Position numbers and translations under genes: made by a program. The notes under the pieces are model-generated. The model was given only the letters and a program-made list of their open reading frames with translations. It ran no database searches and was not told the origin of the DNA. Of a stretch of DNA of 55,879 nucleotides, positions 15,086 through 25,898 are shown in pieces. Source of the DNA: an uncultured Bacillota bacterium (GTDB taxonomy: Bacteria; Bacillota; Clostridia; Christensenellales; Borkfalkiaceae); assembly GCA_949283775.1 (NCBI GenBank), contig CASDTU010000013.1, positions 1 to 55,879 on the forward strand, written 5' to 3'. Position 1 is the first letter of the stretch, and each line of letters starts with the position of its first letter.

Positions 15086-18000
15086 ATGTACGAATTAAAC
15101 GATTTTGACTCAATACAGATCGGAGTTGCGTCTCCCGAAAAGATAAGAGAATGGTCTTACGGCGAAGTTACCAAGCCGGAGACCATCAACTACCGCACGC
15201 AGAAGCCGGAAAAGGACGGACTTTTTTGCGAAAAGATTTTCGGACCGACGAAGGACTGGGAATGCCATTGCGGTAAATACAAGAGGATCCGTTATAAAGG
15301 GATCATCTGTGAAAAGTGCGGCGTAGAAGTTACGCGCGCAAAGGTTCGCCGTGAAAGGATGGGGCATATCGAGCTTGCCGCTCCGGTGTCGCACATCTGG
15401 TATTTCCGCGGCGTGCCTTCCAGGATCGGCTTATTGCTGGATATGGGCCCCAAACAGCTCGAACAGGTCATCTATTTTGCCGCTTATGTCGTTTTGGATC
15501 CGGGCAATATCCCTACGCTTACGTATAAACAGGTCATTAACGATAAGGAACTTCGCGAAATTGAAGAGCAGTACGGCGAATCGGACAAAACGGGCCTGAA
15601 AGTCGGAATGGGCGCGGAAGCGATCCGCGAACTTCTGATGGCAGTCGATCTGGACAAAGAGAGCAAGGAAACGCGCGAGATCATCGAAAACAACCAGAGC
15701 GGAAGCAAGCGCCTTCGCGCTGTAAAGCGTATCGAGATCATCGAATCCTTCCGCAAGAGCGGAAACCGTCCCGAATGGATGATTTTGACCGTACTTCCGG
15801 TTATTCCGCCCGAACTTCGCCCGATGGTGCAGCTGGACGGCGGCAGATTTGCGACGAGCGATTTGAATGATTTATACCGCCGCGTGATCAACCGCAACAA
15901 CCGTTTAAAGAGATTGATGGAACTCGGCGCGCCCGATATGATCGTCAAGAACGAAAAGCGCATGTTGCAGGAAGCTGTGGATGCGCTCATCGATAACGGC
16001 CGCCGCGGCAAGGCGATCTCCGGACCTTCCAACAGAGAACTCAAATCCTTGTCCGGACTTTTGCGCGGAAAGCAAGGGCGTTTCCGTCAGAACCTGCTCG
16101 GGAAGCGCGTCGACTATTCCGGACGTTCGGTTATCGTCGTTGGTCCGGAACTGAAATTGTATCAGTGCGGTCTGCCGAAAGAAATGGCGATCGAGCTTTT
16201 CAAGCCGTTTATCATGAAGCGCCTTGTCGAGAGCAATCAGTGCCACAACATCAAGAGTGCAAAGCGCGCCGTGGAAAAGGCAAAACCCGCCGTTTGGGAC
16301 GTATTGGAGAGCGTGATCAAGGAGCACCCGGTGCTTTTGAACCGTGCGCCTACGCTGCACCGTTTGTCCATTCAGGCGTTTGAGCCCGTCCTCATCGAAG
16401 GCCGCGCGATCAAGATCCATCCGTTGGTATGCGGTGCGTTTAACGCGGACTTTGACGGCGACCAGATGGCCGTGCACGTTCCGCTTTCGATCGAAGCGCA
16501 GGCGGAAGCGCGGTTTTTGATGCTTTCTTCCAACAATATTTTGAAGCTGTCCGACGGTAAACCGGTCATGACGCCGACGCAGGACATGATTTTGGGCGCA
16601 TATTATCTGACGATCGTCAAGAGATACGACGGCAGATGGTACAACAAAGACCACGTAGAGGTCGCGGAAAACGCGGAAGGCGCAGAGCTGTATCATGCAG
16701 GTTTTTACACGTCCGAAGATGAAGCCATCATGGCGTATCAGACGAAGAATATCACCTTGCAGGATGAAATTTATGTGCGCCGCACCGTAAAGATCAACGA
16801 TCCGAAGAGCGAGTACGACGGACAGACGGTAACGGGCAGAGTGAAGACGACGGTCGGCCGTATTATCTATAATGAGGCGATCCCGCAGGATCTGGGCTTT
16901 GTTAAGCGCGAGACGAAAGAGGATTATCTCCAATACGAGATCAGCGGTTACAAGAAAGGGGACGACGGCAGAGATAAGAGCGTACCGGTCGACAAAAAGA
17001 TGATTTCCAAGATCGTAGACCGCTGCTTTAAAACGGGCGGCGCTCCGAAAGCGGCGGAAGTGTTGGATAAGATCAAGGCGCTCGGATTTAAGTATTCGAC
17101 GATCGGCGCCTTGACGACGTCCGTATTCGATATGCACATTCCCGATTCCAAGCGCGGGATGATCGCGGAGGCGGAACACAAAGTCGAGACCATTGAAAAG
17201 AAATTTGCCCGCGGTCTGTTGAAAGACGAAGAGCGCTACAATGCGGTGGTCAACGTATGGAAAGAGACGACGGATGCCGTTACGGCAGAACTGAGAAAAG
17301 ACGCGGATGACTTCAACCCGATTTGGATGATGGCGAATTCGGGTGCCCGCGGCTCCATCGACCAGATCAAGCAGCTTGCCGGTATGCGCGGACTCATGGT
17401 GAACCCGCAAGGGAAGATGATCGAAATTCCGGTTAAATCCTGCTTCCGTGAAGGTTTGACCGTTTTGGAATACTTTATTTCGTCGCACGGCGGACGGAAA
17501 GGTTTGGCGGATACCGCGCTTAAAACGGCAGACTCAGGTTATTTGACGCGCCGTCTCGTAGACGTATCGCAGGACGTTATCGTGCGCGAGGACGATTGCT
17601 GCGCAGGCAGAAAGCCCCGCGGCATGAAGATCACGGCGATCGTCGGGCCGAACGGTGAGATCGAAGGACTTGCAGACCGTCTGACGGGCAGATTCGTGTC
17701 GGAAGACGTCATTAACCCCGCGACGGGCGAAGTGATGGTCGCGACCAACGAGATGGTAACCGAAGATATGGCCAACGCCATCGTCAAAGCGGGGATCAAA
17801 GAAGTGTCGATCCGCAGCGTATTTACGTGTACTTCGCGGCACGGCGTTTGCGCGAAATGCTACGGCAAGAACATGGCGACGGGGCTTCCGATCCAGGTCG
17901 GCGAAGCCGTCGGAACGATCGCGGCGCAGTCGATCGGCGAACCGGGTACTCAGCTGACGATGCGTACCTTCCATACGGGCGGTATCGCGGCTACGGGCGA

Positions 18001-18802
18001 CATCACGCAAGGTCTTCCGCGTGTCGAGGAATTGTTCGAAGCGAGAAAACCGAAGGGCGTTGCAACGCTCTGCGAAGTGGCTGGTATCGCATACATTAAC
18101 GAACAGGACAATCAGAAGCATATCGTGATCCGCGACGAGATTACGGGCACGGAAAAGAAAGAATATCTGCTGCCGTTCAACGCGGAACTTAAAATCAAGC
18201 ACGGCGAAAAGGTGGAGCCGGGCACGCAGCTCAACGGCGGTTCGGTGAACCCGCAGGATATTTTGCGCATTCAGGGCGTCAAGGGCGTGCAGGACTATAT
18301 TTTGCACGAAGTACAGTCCGTTTACCGTTCGCAGGGCGTTGATATCAACGATAAACACGTCGAGATCATTGTTCGCCAGATGATGCGCAAAGTGCGCATC
18401 GAGAACTGCGGCGATACGGAGATGCTTCCCGGCGAACTCGTCGATATGTTTACGTTCGAGGACGAAAACGACAAGACGATTCAAAACGGCGGCAGACCCG
18501 CCACGGCAAAACGCGTGCTTCTCGGTATCACGAAAGCGGCGCTTTCGACGGATTCCTTCCTTTCGGCCGCATCCTTCCAAGAAACGGCGCGCGTATTGAC
18601 GGAAGCCGCCATCAAGAGCAAAGTCGATCCGCTGATCGGTTTGAAAGAAAACGTTATCATCGGGAAACTGATTCCTGCCGGAACGGGCGTGCGCGATTAT
18701 AAGAACGTGAGTCCGCAGTTTGTTGCAGGGCACAGAGAGAGCGACAGCTTGGTCGAGGAGACGCAGGAAGAATTCGGCATTAGCGTCGATTCGGACAAGT
18801 AA
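15086..18802 (+). CDS. rpoC: DNA-directed RNA polymerase subunit beta'
   Basis: 1238 aa. ATG at 15086 with GGGAGGAG upstream. The N-terminal zinc site is C60-x-C62 ... C75-x-x-C78. The active-site Mg motif [12 protein letters not shown] is at about residues 453-464, with the lid/rudder region before it. The second Cys cluster (CCAGRK, then [13 protein letters not shown]) and the trigger-loop region ([16 protein letters not shown]) follow. The sequence is complete and typical in length for Bacillota, with no large insertion. It forms the catalytic cleft with RpoB. Transcription ends at a 16-bp stem hairpin 130 bases downstream. Confidence 0.98.
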   Translation: MYELNDFDSIQIGVASPEKIREWSYGEVTKPETINYRTQKPEKDGLFCEKIFGPTKDWECHCGKYKRIRYKGIICEKCGVEVTRAKVRRERMGHIELAAPVSHIWYFRGVPSRIGLLLDMGPKQLEQVIYFAAYVVLDPGNIPTLTYKQVINDKELREIEEQYGESDKTGLKVGMGAEAIRELLMAVDLDKESKETREIIENNQSGSKRLRAVKRIEIIESFRKSGNRPEWMILTVLPVIPPELRPMVQLDGGRFATSDLNDLYRRVINRNNRLKRLMELGAPDMIVKNEKRMLQEAVDALIDNGRRGKAISGPSNRELKSLSGLLRGKQGRFRQNLLGKRVDYSGRSVIVVGPELKLYQCGLPKEMAIELFKPFIMKRLVESNQCHNIKSAKRAVEKAKPAVWDVLESVIKEHPVLLNRAPTLHRLSIQAFEPVLIEGRAIKIHPLVCGAFNADFDGDQMAVHVPLSIEAQAEARFLMLSSNNILKLSDGKPVMTPTQDMILGAYYLTIVKRYDGRWYNKDHVEVAENAEGAELYHAGFYTSEDEAIMAYQTKNITLQDEIYVRRTVKINDPKSEYDGQTVTGRVKTTVGRIIYNEAIPQDLGFVKRETKEDYLQYEISGYKKGDDGRDKSVPVDKKMISKIVDRCFKTGGAPKAAEVLDKIKALGFKYSTIGALTTSVFDMHIPDSKRGMIAEAEHKVETIEKKFARGLLKDEERYNAVVNVWKETTDAVTAELRKDADDFNPIWMMANSGARGSIDQIKQLAGMRGLMVNPQGKMIEIPVKSCFREGLTVLEYFISSHGGRKGLADTALKTADSGYLTRRLVDVSQDVIVREDDCCAGRKPRGMKITAIVGPNGEIEGLADRLTGRFVSEDVINPATGEVMVATNEMVTEDMANAIVKAGIKEVSIRSVFTCTSRHGVCAKCYGKNMATGLPIQVGEAVGTIAAQSIGEPGTQLTMRTFHTGGIAATGDITQGLPRVEELFEARKPKGVATLCEVAGIAYINEQDNQKHIVIRDEITGTEKKEYLLPFNAELKIKHGEKVEPGTQLNGGSVNPQDILRIQGVKGVQDYILHEVQSVYRSQGVDINDKHVEIIVRQMMRKVRIENCGDTEMLPGELVDMFTFEDENDKTIQNGGRPATAKRVLLGITKAALSTDSFLSAASFQETARVLTEAAIKSKVDPLIGLKENVIIGKLIPAGTGVRDYKNVSPQFVAGHRESDSLVEETQEEFGISVDSDK

Positions 18803-19288
18803 GAGAGAAAAAACGAGGAACCGCGCGCAAACGGCAAGAAAAAAAGCAAGAGGGAAAAAAGCGCGTGATCCGCGGGAAGTTTTTCTTAACAATAAAAAAA
18901 CGAATAAGTATTGTATCTAAAAAAATGATCGAAGGTGCACTCCGAAAACTGAAAGTTTTCGGAGTGCACAGTGTTTTTTCAGAACTTGCATTGCGGCAAA
19001 TAACAGCGTTTAAATCAAGAATCAAAAGGCGCAGAGTATGCTTTGTAAACCTTGCTAAAAAGCAGAAGTATAAAAAGAGGAAAAGGAAGTGTCCGCATCG
19101 GGCGGATTTCGTTTATTTTTGCATAAAAGGTGCAAAACGAAGAAATTTTTCCCGTAAAAATAAAAAAAATTGAAATAAAAAGAGGATTTTGAAATATTTC
19201 GGCGAATTTATATTAGACGGGGATTTACGAAAAGAGCGGTAAAATCGGAAATATCGCAAAGCCGGACAAGCTTTCCCTGCAAGCGGAT
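18803..19288 (+). other. Intergenic region after rpoC
   Basis: 486 bases with no gene I can support. It holds the rpoBC terminator (18935-18980), a short GTCCGC/GCGGAT stem near 19090-19106 and A-rich sequence. A weak promoter-like pair (TTGAAA at 19189, TATATT at 19209) has only a 14-nt spacer and is not convincing. Confidence 0.6.
18935..18980 (+). terminator. rpoBC terminator
   Basis: Perfect 16-bp stem (18935-18950 with 18954-18969), arm GTGCACTCCGAAAACT, loop GAA, then AGTGTTTTTTC. Confidence 0.85.
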
Positions 19289-20326
19289 ATGAAAAAGCAC
19301 GACGCAGTCAAAGAACGTACATATCAAATGGAAGAGATGTTTTTGTCGCCTTTTGCGTGCAAGTCGAAAGATTCGCGCGGCAGATTGCGCGAAGAGGAAG
19401 TCTGCAATATGCGTACGGACTTTCAAAGAGATCGCGACAGAGTGATTTACAGCAAGGCATTTTTGCGTTTGAAGAATAAGACGCAGGTCTTTTTTTCGCC
19501 GGAAGGGGACCATTTCCGTACGCGCATGACGCATACGATCGACGTTTCGCAGATCGCGCGTTCCATTTCGCGCTCTCTTGCGCTCAACGAGGATCTGACG
19601 GAAGCGATCGCCTTGGGACACGATCTCGGCCATACGCCGTTCGGGCATGCGGGAGAGCGGGTTTTAAACAGTTTATCGCTGAACGGTTTTTCGCACAATG
19701 TGCAGTCACTTCGCGTCGTGGACGTGTTGGAAAAGGACGGGCGCGGTTTAAATCTTACGCTGGAAGTGCGGGACGGAATCGTAAACCACAAAAAGAGCGG
19801 AAATCCGAGCACGCTGGAAGGGAAGGCCGTATCCTGGGCGGATCGGATCGCGTATGTGAATCACGATATTGAAGATGCAATTCGGGCAGGGCTCTTGCGT
19901 CCGGAAGATCTGCCGAAAAAAGAGATCAAAATTTTAGGCTCCTCTTCGCGCGATCGGATCAACACCATGATCACGTCGATTTACGAGAACAGCAAGGGGC
20001 AAAATTGCGTCAAAATGGGCGAAGAAGAGGCAGAGGCTCTGGAAAGTTTGCGGTCGTTTATGTTTGAAAACGTCTATATTACGCCCGTTTCCATGCGCGA
20101 AGAAGAGCGCGCAAAGCGTATGCTTTCCGCAATGTATGAATATTTTTTAAAGAATAAGGACAGGCTTCCGCCCTTTTATCAGAAGCTTTCGGAAAACTTT
20201 ACGATCGAACAGACGGTGTGCGACTATTTGTCGTCCATGACGGATAAATTTGCGGTAGCGGTCTTCGATAATATTTTTGTGCCGCACAGCTGGGCTTTGA
20301 CGGAGAAAGATATCGAAGAAATATAG
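19289..20326 (+). CDS. dGTPase-like HD-domain triphosphohydrolase
   Basis: 345 aa. Members of this group hydrolyse deoxynucleoside triphosphates to the nucleoside and tripolyphosphate, and affect dNTP pools. The HD signature is clear: H82 in RTRMTHTIDVSQIARS and HD at 111-112 in GHDLGHTPFGHAGE. The N-terminal EEMFLSPFACKSKDSRGR segment matches the conserved start of the family, supporting the ATG at 19289, although no strong Shine-Dalgarno is visible. In Clostridia this gene commonly precedes dnaG and rpoD, as it does here. Nucleotide preference cannot be read from sequence. A degenerate tandem repeat begins at its stop codon. Confidence 0.9.
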   Translation: MKKHDAVKERTYQMEEMFLSPFACKSKDSRGRLREEEVCNMRTDFQRDRDRVIYSKAFLRLKNKTQVFFSPEGDHFRTRMTHTIDVSQIARSISRSLALNEDLTEAIALGHDLGHTPFGHAGERVLNSLSLNGFSHNVQSLRVVDVLEKDGRGLNLTLEVRDGIVNHKKSGNPSTLEGKAVSWADRIAYVNHDIEDAIRAGLLRPEDLPKKEIKILGSSSRDRINTMITSIYENSKGQNCVKMGEEEAEALESLRSFMFENVYITPVSMREEERAKRMLSAMYEYFLKNKDRLPPFYQKLSENFTIEQTVCDYLSSMTDKFAVAVFDNIFVPHSWALTEKDIEEI

Positions 20327-20430
20327 GCTCTCTAATCGAAGAAGAGCAAACAGGCTCTCAAAACGAAGAAGGCGGATAAACCGTCAGATTCGTAGAGGAG
20401 CAAATAGGTTCTCAAAGCCGAAGGAATATA
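20323..20430 (+). repeat. Degenerate ~27-30 bp tandem repeat
   Basis: Three to four copies of a motif like AGGCTCTCAAAACGAAG with AGAGCAAA between them (near 20325, 20352, 20406). It begins at the dGTPase stop and occupies the gap before dnaG. Confidence 0.6.
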
Positions 20431-20517
20431 TAAGCGGGCGGTCAAAAAGCACGCCGTATAAAAAGGGTTGAGACTTTTTTCAGCGGTAGGAAAGAGATTG
20501 AAAGACAGGAGGAAAAA

Positions 20518-22296
20518 ATGGCGAAGGGACTGGATCCGGAATATTTACAACAACTGAAAAGCAAAAACGATCTGGTCGACGTAGTCAGCGCGTATGTTTC
20601 GCTCGAGCGAAAGGGCGGAAACTGGTGGGGGAGATGCCCTTTTCACCATGAAAAGACGCCGTCATTTTCGGTGAACGCGGAGCAGCAGTTTTACCATTGT
20701 TTCGGGTGCGGCGTATCGGGCGACGTCATTTCCTTTATTCGGGAGATCGAATCGGTCGATTTTATGGACGCGATCAAAATTTTAGCGGAGAGGGCGAAGA
20801 TGCCGCTGCCGGAGATGAATTTTGATACCGAAAAAACGGCGGAGATGAAGCGGAAGAGGGATGCGATCTTAAAAATTTTGCGTCAAAGCGCTCATTTTTA
20901 TTTAAATTATCTCAATTCCGGAAAGGCGGAGGCACATATCCAATATATATTGGACAGAAAAATTTCCGCGCCGATCGTTCGGAAGTTCGGTCTCGGAGCT
21001 TCGCCCGATTTTCACAGTCTTCCGCAGTTTTTGCAGGATAGCGGCTTTAAGAGGGAAGATATAATTGATAGCGGCGCCGTCACGGAGTCGGAGAAAAACA
21101 ACCGTCTTGTGGATGCCGAGGCGGGCAGACTGATTTTCCCTATTATCAACGCGATGGGCGACGTCGTGGCGTTCGGCGGAAGAATTTTGGAAAAATCCGA
21201 TTTTGCCAAGTATAAGAATACCAAAGAAACGATGGTATTCAACAAGAGCAAAAACTTATACAATATCAACCAAATCAAAAAGCAGAAGCAGACGGCAGGG
21301 ATCAAAGATCTGATCATCGTGGAAGGGTACATGGACACGCTTTCCTTATATCAAGCCGGATTTACGAACGTCGTGGCGAGCATGGGAACGGCGCTGACGA
21401 AGGATCAGGCGCGGCTGATGAAACGGTATGCAGAAAATATTTATATCAGCTATGACGGCGATTTCGCAGGACAGAAAGGGGCTATCCGCGGGCTGGAAAT
21501 TTTGCGGGATGAGCAGTTGAACGTGCGAGTCGTGCCGTTGCCGGAGGGGGATGACCCCGATGACGTGATCAAAAAGCAGGGGCAGGACGGATACAGGGCG
21601 TGTCTGGACGCCGCCATGCCGCTGATCGATTTTAAATTGGAAGTAGCGCGGCGGCAGTACGATCTGAGCAAAGCGGAAGAAAAGCGGGCATATATTGCAG
21701 AGGCGCTGAAAATTATAGCGGAGGCGGAGAGCGAAAGCGTAAAGGAAGAGCTTTTAAAGCAGCTGCGCGACCGCAGCGGCGTAACGTATGAATCGTTAAA
21801 GCGCGATCTGGAAAATGCGCCGGCGCAAATTTATGCGGTTTCCGAGACGGAGCCTGTGCGAAAGGAGGACGGAACGGATCGCCATGTCAAAGCGTGTCGT
21901 TTTTTGCTGGCTTCGGTGCTGTTCGGGGCGAAATATGCAAAAAACTTTTCCCTTTCGAGTGTCAGATTCGACAATCCTGTACATAATATTATCGCCGCAT
22001 ATATAAAAGAATGCGAAAAGACGGGGGAACCGGTACGGCCGAGCGCGCTGTTTGAGATCTTTGACGAAGACACGCCCGAGTTTTCCAAAATCCTCGATCT
22101 GAGTTTGGGTGAAACGTTGGAGGGGGAAGGCGCGGCGCGGTATTTTGACGATTGCGTGCGGACGATCCGGCGGGAAGGCATCGAAGAGCAACTCAAGCAT
22201 TTGAGCGCGATGTGCGATGCGGAAACGGATCTGGAAAAGAAGAGAGAGATCACAAGGCAAATTTTAAAACTTACTATTGAACTGAAAAATTTTTAA
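20518..22296 (+). CDS. dnaG: DNA primase
   Basis: 592 aa. It makes RNA primers at the replication fork together with the DnaB helicase. The N-terminal zinc-binding domain has C40, H43, C61 and C64 (CPFHHEKTPSF, CFGCG). The RNA polymerase core and TOPRIM domain follow, with the acidic motifs VEGYMD (near residue 266) and YDGDFAGQKG. The C-terminal helicase-interaction region is less conserved, as usual. ATG at 20518 with AGGAGG upstream. rpoD starts 26 bases after the stop, forming the classical dnaG-rpoD unit. Confidence 0.97.
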   Translation: MAKGLDPEYLQQLKSKNDLVDVVSAYVSLERKGGNWWGRCPFHHEKTPSFSVNAEQQFYHCFGCGVSGDVISFIREIESVDFMDAIKILAERAKMPLPEMNFDTEKTAEMKRKRDAILKILRQSAHFYLNYLNSGKAEAHIQYILDRKISAPIVRKFGLGASPDFHSLPQFLQDSGFKREDIIDSGAVTESEKNNRLVDAEAGRLIFPIINAMGDVVAFGGRILEKSDFAKYKNTKETMVFNKSKNLYNINQIKKQKQTAGIKDLIIVEGYMDTLSLYQAGFTNVVASMGTALTKDQARLMKRYAENIYISYDGDFAGQKGAIRGLEILRDEQLNVRVVPLPEGDDPDDVIKKQGQDGYRACLDAAMPLIDFKLEVARRQYDLSKAEEKRAYIAEALKIIAEAESESVKEELLKQLRDRSGVTYESLKRDLENAPAQIYAVSETEPVRKEDGTDRHVKACRFLLASVLFGAKYAKNFSLSSVRFDNPVHNIIAAYIKECEKTGEPVRPSALFEIFDEDTPEFSKILDLSLGETLEGEGAARYFDDCVRTIRREGIEEQLKHLSAMCDAETDLEKKREITRQILKLTIELKNF

Positions 22297-22322
22297 CATA
22301 AGCGGAGGAGAAGAGGTTTTTT

Positions 22323-23378
22323 ATGAGCGTATCCGAACAGAAATTGAATGACATATTAAAACAGATCATCGGAGAGTATCGTCAAAAGGGCAGCATTTCG
22401 ACAGACGTGCTGTGTGATATTTTGGAAAAGATCGACACGAGTCCCGATCAGATCGACTATATTTACAAATCGATCGGCGAAGCGGGGATCCAGATCGTTG
22501 ACGAAGACGAGCGCGACAGGGAACTCTTTGAGCAGGCTCTGCGGGATATCGGGCTGGACGATCCCGTCAAAATGTATTTGAAGGACATCGGCAGGGTGCC
22601 GCTTTTGTCGGTGGACGAAGAAATCGAACTTGCCCGCAAAATGCAGGACGGGGACGAAGCGGCGAAGAAACGCCTGTCGGAAGCCAATTTAAGGTTGGTC
22701 GTATCCATCGCAAAGAGGTATGTCGGGCGCGGAATGCTGTTTTTGGATTTGATCCAGGAAGGAAACCTCGGCTTGATGAAGGCGGTCGAAAAATTTGATT
22801 ATCAGAAAGGATTTAAATTTTCGACCTATGCCACGTGGTGGATCCGGCAGGCGATCACGCGCGCGATCGCCGATCAGGCGCGCACGATCCGCATACCTGT
22901 ACACATGGTGGAGACGATCAATCGTCTGACGCGCGCATCCAGATTGCTTTTGCAGCAGCTCGGAAGAGAACCGACACCCGACGAGATCGCCAAAGAACTC
23001 AATATGCCGGTCGACCGCGTGCGGGAGATACAAAAGATCGCGCAGGATCCCGTTTCTTTGGAAACGCCGATCGGCGAAGAAGAGGACAGCCATTTGGGCG
23101 ACTTTATCGAGGATGACCGTGCGACGACGCCGTCCGATTCGGTGGCGTTCACCATGCTCAAAGAACAGCTTTTGGGCGTGCTCGATACGCTGACGCCGCG
23201 CGAAGAAAAGGTGCTGCGCCTGCGCTACGGCATCGACGACGGAAAGCCGCGTACTTTGGAGGAAGTCGGTAAAGAATTTAACGTAACGCGGGAACGGATC
23301 CGTCAGATCGAGGCAAAAGCGCTTCGGAAATTGCGGCATCCCTCGCGCAGTAAAAAATTAAAGGATTTTCTCGATTAA
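22323..23378 (+). CDS. rpoD: Primary RNA polymerase sigma factor (sigma-A/RpoD)
   Basis: 351 aa. Region 1.2 ([17 protein letters not shown]), region 2 including the -10 recognition helix ([15 protein letters not shown]), region 3 and region 4.2 helix-turn-helix ([23 protein letters not shown]) are all present. The length is short, lacking a large region 1.1, as in other Clostridia and Bacilli. ATG at 22323, with GGAGGAGAAGAGG upstream. This factor should read the many TTGACA/TATAAT promoters seen in the window. It follows dnaG and is followed six bases later by trmK. Confidence 0.97.
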   Translation: MSVSEQKLNDILKQIIGEYRQKGSISTDVLCDILEKIDTSPDQIDYIYKSIGEAGIQIVDEDERDRELFEQALRDIGLDDPVKMYLKDIGRVPLLSVDEEIELARKMQDGDEAAKKRLSEANLRLVVSIAKRYVGRGMLFLDLIQEGNLGLMKAVEKFDYQKGFKFSTYATWWIRQAITRAIADQARTIRIPVHMVETINRLTRASRLLLQQLGREPTPDEIAKELNMPVDRVREIQKIAQDPVSLETPIGEEEDSHLGDFIEDDRATTPSDSVAFTMLKEQLLGVLDTLTPREEKVLRLRYGIDDGKPRTLEEVGKEFNVTRERIRQIEAKALRKLRHPSRSKKLKDFLD

Positions 23379-23384
23379 AAAGGG

Positions 23385-24113
23385 ATGAAAAAGAGCAAGC
23401 GTTTATCGCTCGTTTGCGGCGAGCTGAAAGAGTGCGGAAGTTTTGCCGACGTCGGCTGTGATCACGGATATTGTACGCAGTATATGCTGGATCACGGACT
23501 TTGCGGCCGAGCAGTGATTTCGGATATCAGCCGCGCGAGCCTGAAAAAAGCGGAGACTCTTTTGGAAAAACACATTCAGGAAGGCAGGGTAACGAGCGTC
23601 TGCTGTTTCGGGCTTGAAAAAATTCCGCGCGATGTCGAGCAGGTGCTGATCGCAGGTATGGGCGGCGAAGAGATAATAAAAATTTTAAAAGAAGGATTTT
23701 TGCCGGAAAAGCTCGTATTGCAGCCCATGAAAAACACGCCGCAGGTGCGCGAATTTTTGTTGAAAAGCGGATATGCGATCGTACGCGATTTCACGTTTTT
23801 CGATGAAAAGTTTTACGATCTTCTTCGGGCGGAAAAGCCCCGCTTTGCAAACGATGAAAAGGGAATAATAGGGACTGTTTGCCGCGCAGAGCGCCGTAAT
23901 AAGGAGCCCGAGCGCAAATACGATGCGCGTTCGCTCTTATTCGGTTACGATAATATACATTCTCCCGGCGCCGATTTTTTAAAAAAATTGGACGTTGAGA
24001 TCGAAAAGTGTGAAACTCGTTTAAAAATTGCAACGGCGGAAAAACTTCAAGAGCAGCTGAATGTGCTGAAAGAGGTTCAAAATGAAATTGAGCGAAATTT
24101 ATACAAAAATTGA
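23385..24113 (+). CDS. trmK: tRNA (adenine(22)-N(1))-methyltransferase
   Basis: 242 aa, SAM-dependent enzyme that methylates A22 in the D-arm of tRNA. The N-terminal Rossmann motif I is FADVGCDHGYCTQYM (about residues 20-34), followed by AVISDISRASLKKAE and the IAGMGGEEI segment typical of the COG2384 family. The C-terminal helical part is shorter in similarity. It lies directly after rpoD and overlaps the next gene by 32 bases, the normal arrangement in Bacillota. The ATG at 23385 has a weak GGG upstream, so translation is probably coupled to rpoD. Confidence 0.9.
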   Translation: MKKSKRLSLVCGELKECGSFADVGCDHGYCTQYMLDHGLCGRAVISDISRASLKKAETLLEKHIQEGRVTSVCCFGLEKIPRDVEQVLIAGMGGEEIIKILKEGFLPEKLVLQPMKNTPQVREFLLKSGYAIVRDFTFFDEKFYDLLRAEKPRFANDEKGIIGTVCRAERRNKEPERKYDARSLLFGYDNIHSPGADFLKKLDVEIEKCETRLKIATAEKLQEQLNVLKEVQNEIERNLYKN

Positions 24114-24867
24114 CGCGCTGTATCCCAAGCGTCTGAGCGACGAATACATAGAAAAGTACGGCGGACACGACAACAGCGGCATTTTGTTGGACGGAGGAAA
24201 GGAGATCACGGGCGCCGTGTTTTCGCTGGACTTGTCTATGGGCGCGATTCAAACGGCGATCGAGCAGGGGAAAAACCTGATCGTAACGCATCATCCGGCG
24301 ATCTTTTTTCCGATCGCGAATCTGCGCTTCGACGATGCGCTCGGCAGGCGGATTTTAACGTGCGCAGAGAACGGGATCGGGATCATTTCCATGCATTTGA
24401 ATATGGATTGCGCGAGCGGCGGGATCGATGAAAATCTTGCCCGTGCAGTCGGAGCGAAGGGCGATATCCTGATAACGGAGCCGCTGGAAGGGTGCGGATA
24501 CGGCAGACTGTTTGAAGTTGCGCCCAAAACATTTTCCGCGTTTGTATCGGATATTCAAAGGGAGCTTTCGGCGCAGCGCGCGTTTGCCTACGGCGATTTA
24601 GGCCGCGAGATACAAAGAGCCGCTTCTTTTTGCGGCGCCGGCGTAGACGGTGCGGCGATCAGAAGGGCAAAGGAATACGGCGCGCAGGCGATCGTATCGG
24701 CAGATATCAAACACAACTATATTTGCGACGCATTGGAGTCGGGGCTCAATGTTGTACAGCTCACGCACTATGCGAGCGAAAATTATGGCTTTAAAAAAAT
24801 ATATCAGAATCTTTGCGATAAACTCGGCGTGGAATGTGCATACCATGAAGACGGGTTTATGCTTTGA
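24082..24867 (+). CDS. Nif3-like dinuclear metal centre hexameric protein
   Basis: 261 aa, Nif3/YqfO family; members bind two metal ions and the biochemical role is not settled. Metal-site motifs are visible: VTHHPAIFF, MHLNMDCASGG and a late HYASENYGF. The short-form length shows that the extra PII-like insert present in some YqfO proteins is missing or reduced. The ATG at 24082 lies inside trmK (32-base overlap) after GAGG. The neighbourhood (trmK before, zinc-ribbon coiled coil after) is the usual Clostridia order. Confidence 0.88.
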   Translation: MKLSEIYTKIDALYPKRLSDEYIEKYGGHDNSGILLDGGKEITGAVFSLDLSMGAIQTAIEQGKNLIVTHHPAIFFPIANLRFDDALGRRILTCAENGIGIISMHLNMDCASGGIDENLARAVGAKGDILITEPLEGCGYGRLFEVAPKTFSAFVSDIQRELSAQRAFAYGDLGREIQRAASFCGAGVDGAAIRRAKEYGAQAIVSADIKHNYICDALESGLNVVQLTHYASENYGFKKIYQNLCDKLGVECAYHEDGFML

Positions 24868-24881
24868 TGGGAGGTAGTTTT

Positions 24882-25583
24882 ATGATAGACGAATTATTGA
24901 AATACCAGGAAACGGACGGGAAGCTGCGCGCGATCGAGCAGGAAATAGCGGCGACGGACGAAAGGAAGAAATACGTTACGGCGCGCAAATTTTTGGAAAA
25001 GGCGCCGGAAAAGCTGGATGCGCTGGACGTCAAAGCGACGGAACTGCGCCACATCTTCGAAATGCTGGAAAAGAAGTATGCGGAAATTGCCGACACGATC
25101 AAAGATTATGAAAATCTGGACGAAATGGTGGACGAGCAGGGCGGAGAGATTTCTTTCTATAAAAAGAATGCGTCGCAGATTTCGGATAGTTTAAGAGCGC
25201 TGAAAGCGGAGATCAACAAGCTCGTTTCGCAGATTGAAAGCACAGCGGCGGAGTATGCGACGGCAAAAAAGCAGACAATCGCGATGCAGAAGCAGTACAA
25301 GGAATACAAAGTAAAATATACGGAAGTGAAAGATTCTCGCGCAAAAGAGATTCAAGCGATCGAAGCGGAGCTTGCCAAGATAGCGGAAAAAATTCCCAAG
25401 AACGTGCTGGAAAAATATGAAGCAAAGCGAAAGGAAAAACTTTATCCGGTCGTCTGCGAGGTTTCGGGGAACCGTTGCCCGCAGTGCGGAATGGAACTTT
25501 CGATAGCGGAGCTTTCAAAACTTTCGGAAGGGACGTCGATTGAGTGCGACAGTTGCCGCAGGATCTTGTTCAAGAGAAAATAA
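24882..25583 (+). CDS. Coiled-coil protein with C4 zinc ribbon (COG1579 type)
   Basis: 233 aa. I moved the start to the ATG at 24882, because GGGAGG (24869-24874) precedes it and the longer frame begins at a TTG overlapping the Nif3 stop. Residues ~5-190 are almost continuous charged heptads. The C-terminal ~45 residues carry a zinc ribbon with CPQC and CDSC (NRCPQCGMELSI, then IECDSCRRILF). Proteins of this family are widespread but poorly characterised; nucleic-acid or ribosome association has been suggested from the fold. It is the last gene of the dnaG-rpoD cluster. Confidence 0.85.
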   Translation: MIDELLKYQETDGKLRAIEQEIAATDERKKYVTARKFLEKAPEKLDALDVKATELRHIFEMLEKKYAEIADTIKDYENLDEMVDEQGGEISFYKKNASQISDSLRALKAEINKLVSQIESTAAEYATAKKQTIAMQKQYKEYKVKYTEVKDSRAKEIQAIEAELAKIAEKIPKNVLEKYEAKRKEKLYPVVCEVSGNRCPQCGMELSIAELSKLSEGTSIECDSCRRILFKRK

Positions 25584-25790
25584 AGAAATAGATCCAGAGG
25601 GTGAAAAAGCGGACGGAATTTTGAAAAAGCGGCCGCAAAGCTATTGCGTTTAAAAGTAACGCAGGCGGCGGATCACAAATTCACGTTTCGGCAGAAACTA
25701 AAATTTCAGCGCCGATATGAATAAAATATAATAGCGGCAAAAATTCAAAACGGAGTATCGGCGTCCTTTCAAACGCCGATGAAAATGAAA

Positions 25791-25833
25791 GAAGCAGTGC
25801 GCCCCGCTTTTTGGCAGCGGGGCGCACTGCTTC
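25791..25833. terminator. Long perfect hairpin, possible terminator
   Basis: 18-bp perfect stem (25791-25808 with 25816-25833; core CAGTGCGCCCCGCT), loop TTTTGGC. The plus-strand tail is TTCCGTATCC, not a proper T tract; the minus-strand tail TTTCATTTTC is only somewhat better. It may end the zinc-ribbon transcript inefficiently or serve as a stable RNA 3' end. Confidence 0.5.
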
Positions 25834-25898
25834 TTCCGTATCCAAAAAAATGGCAGAGGGAGTATCGCTTCTTCCGTATCCAAAAAAATGGCAGAGGG
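25829..25898. repeat. Perfect 32-bp direct repeat
   Basis: Copies at 25829-25860 and 25867-25898 (beginning GCTTCTTCCGTATCC) separated by AGTATC. The first copy overlaps the 3' arm of the long hairpin. Confidence 0.88.

Noticed and set aside
11036-18892. Several long minus-strand frames opposite rpoB and rpoC
   Set aside because: They come from codon bias of the highly conserved plus-strand genes and show no family features.
18865-19173. 102-codon Lys/Arg-rich frame after rpoC
   Set aside because: It runs straight through the rpoBC terminator stem, and has no ribosome binding site.
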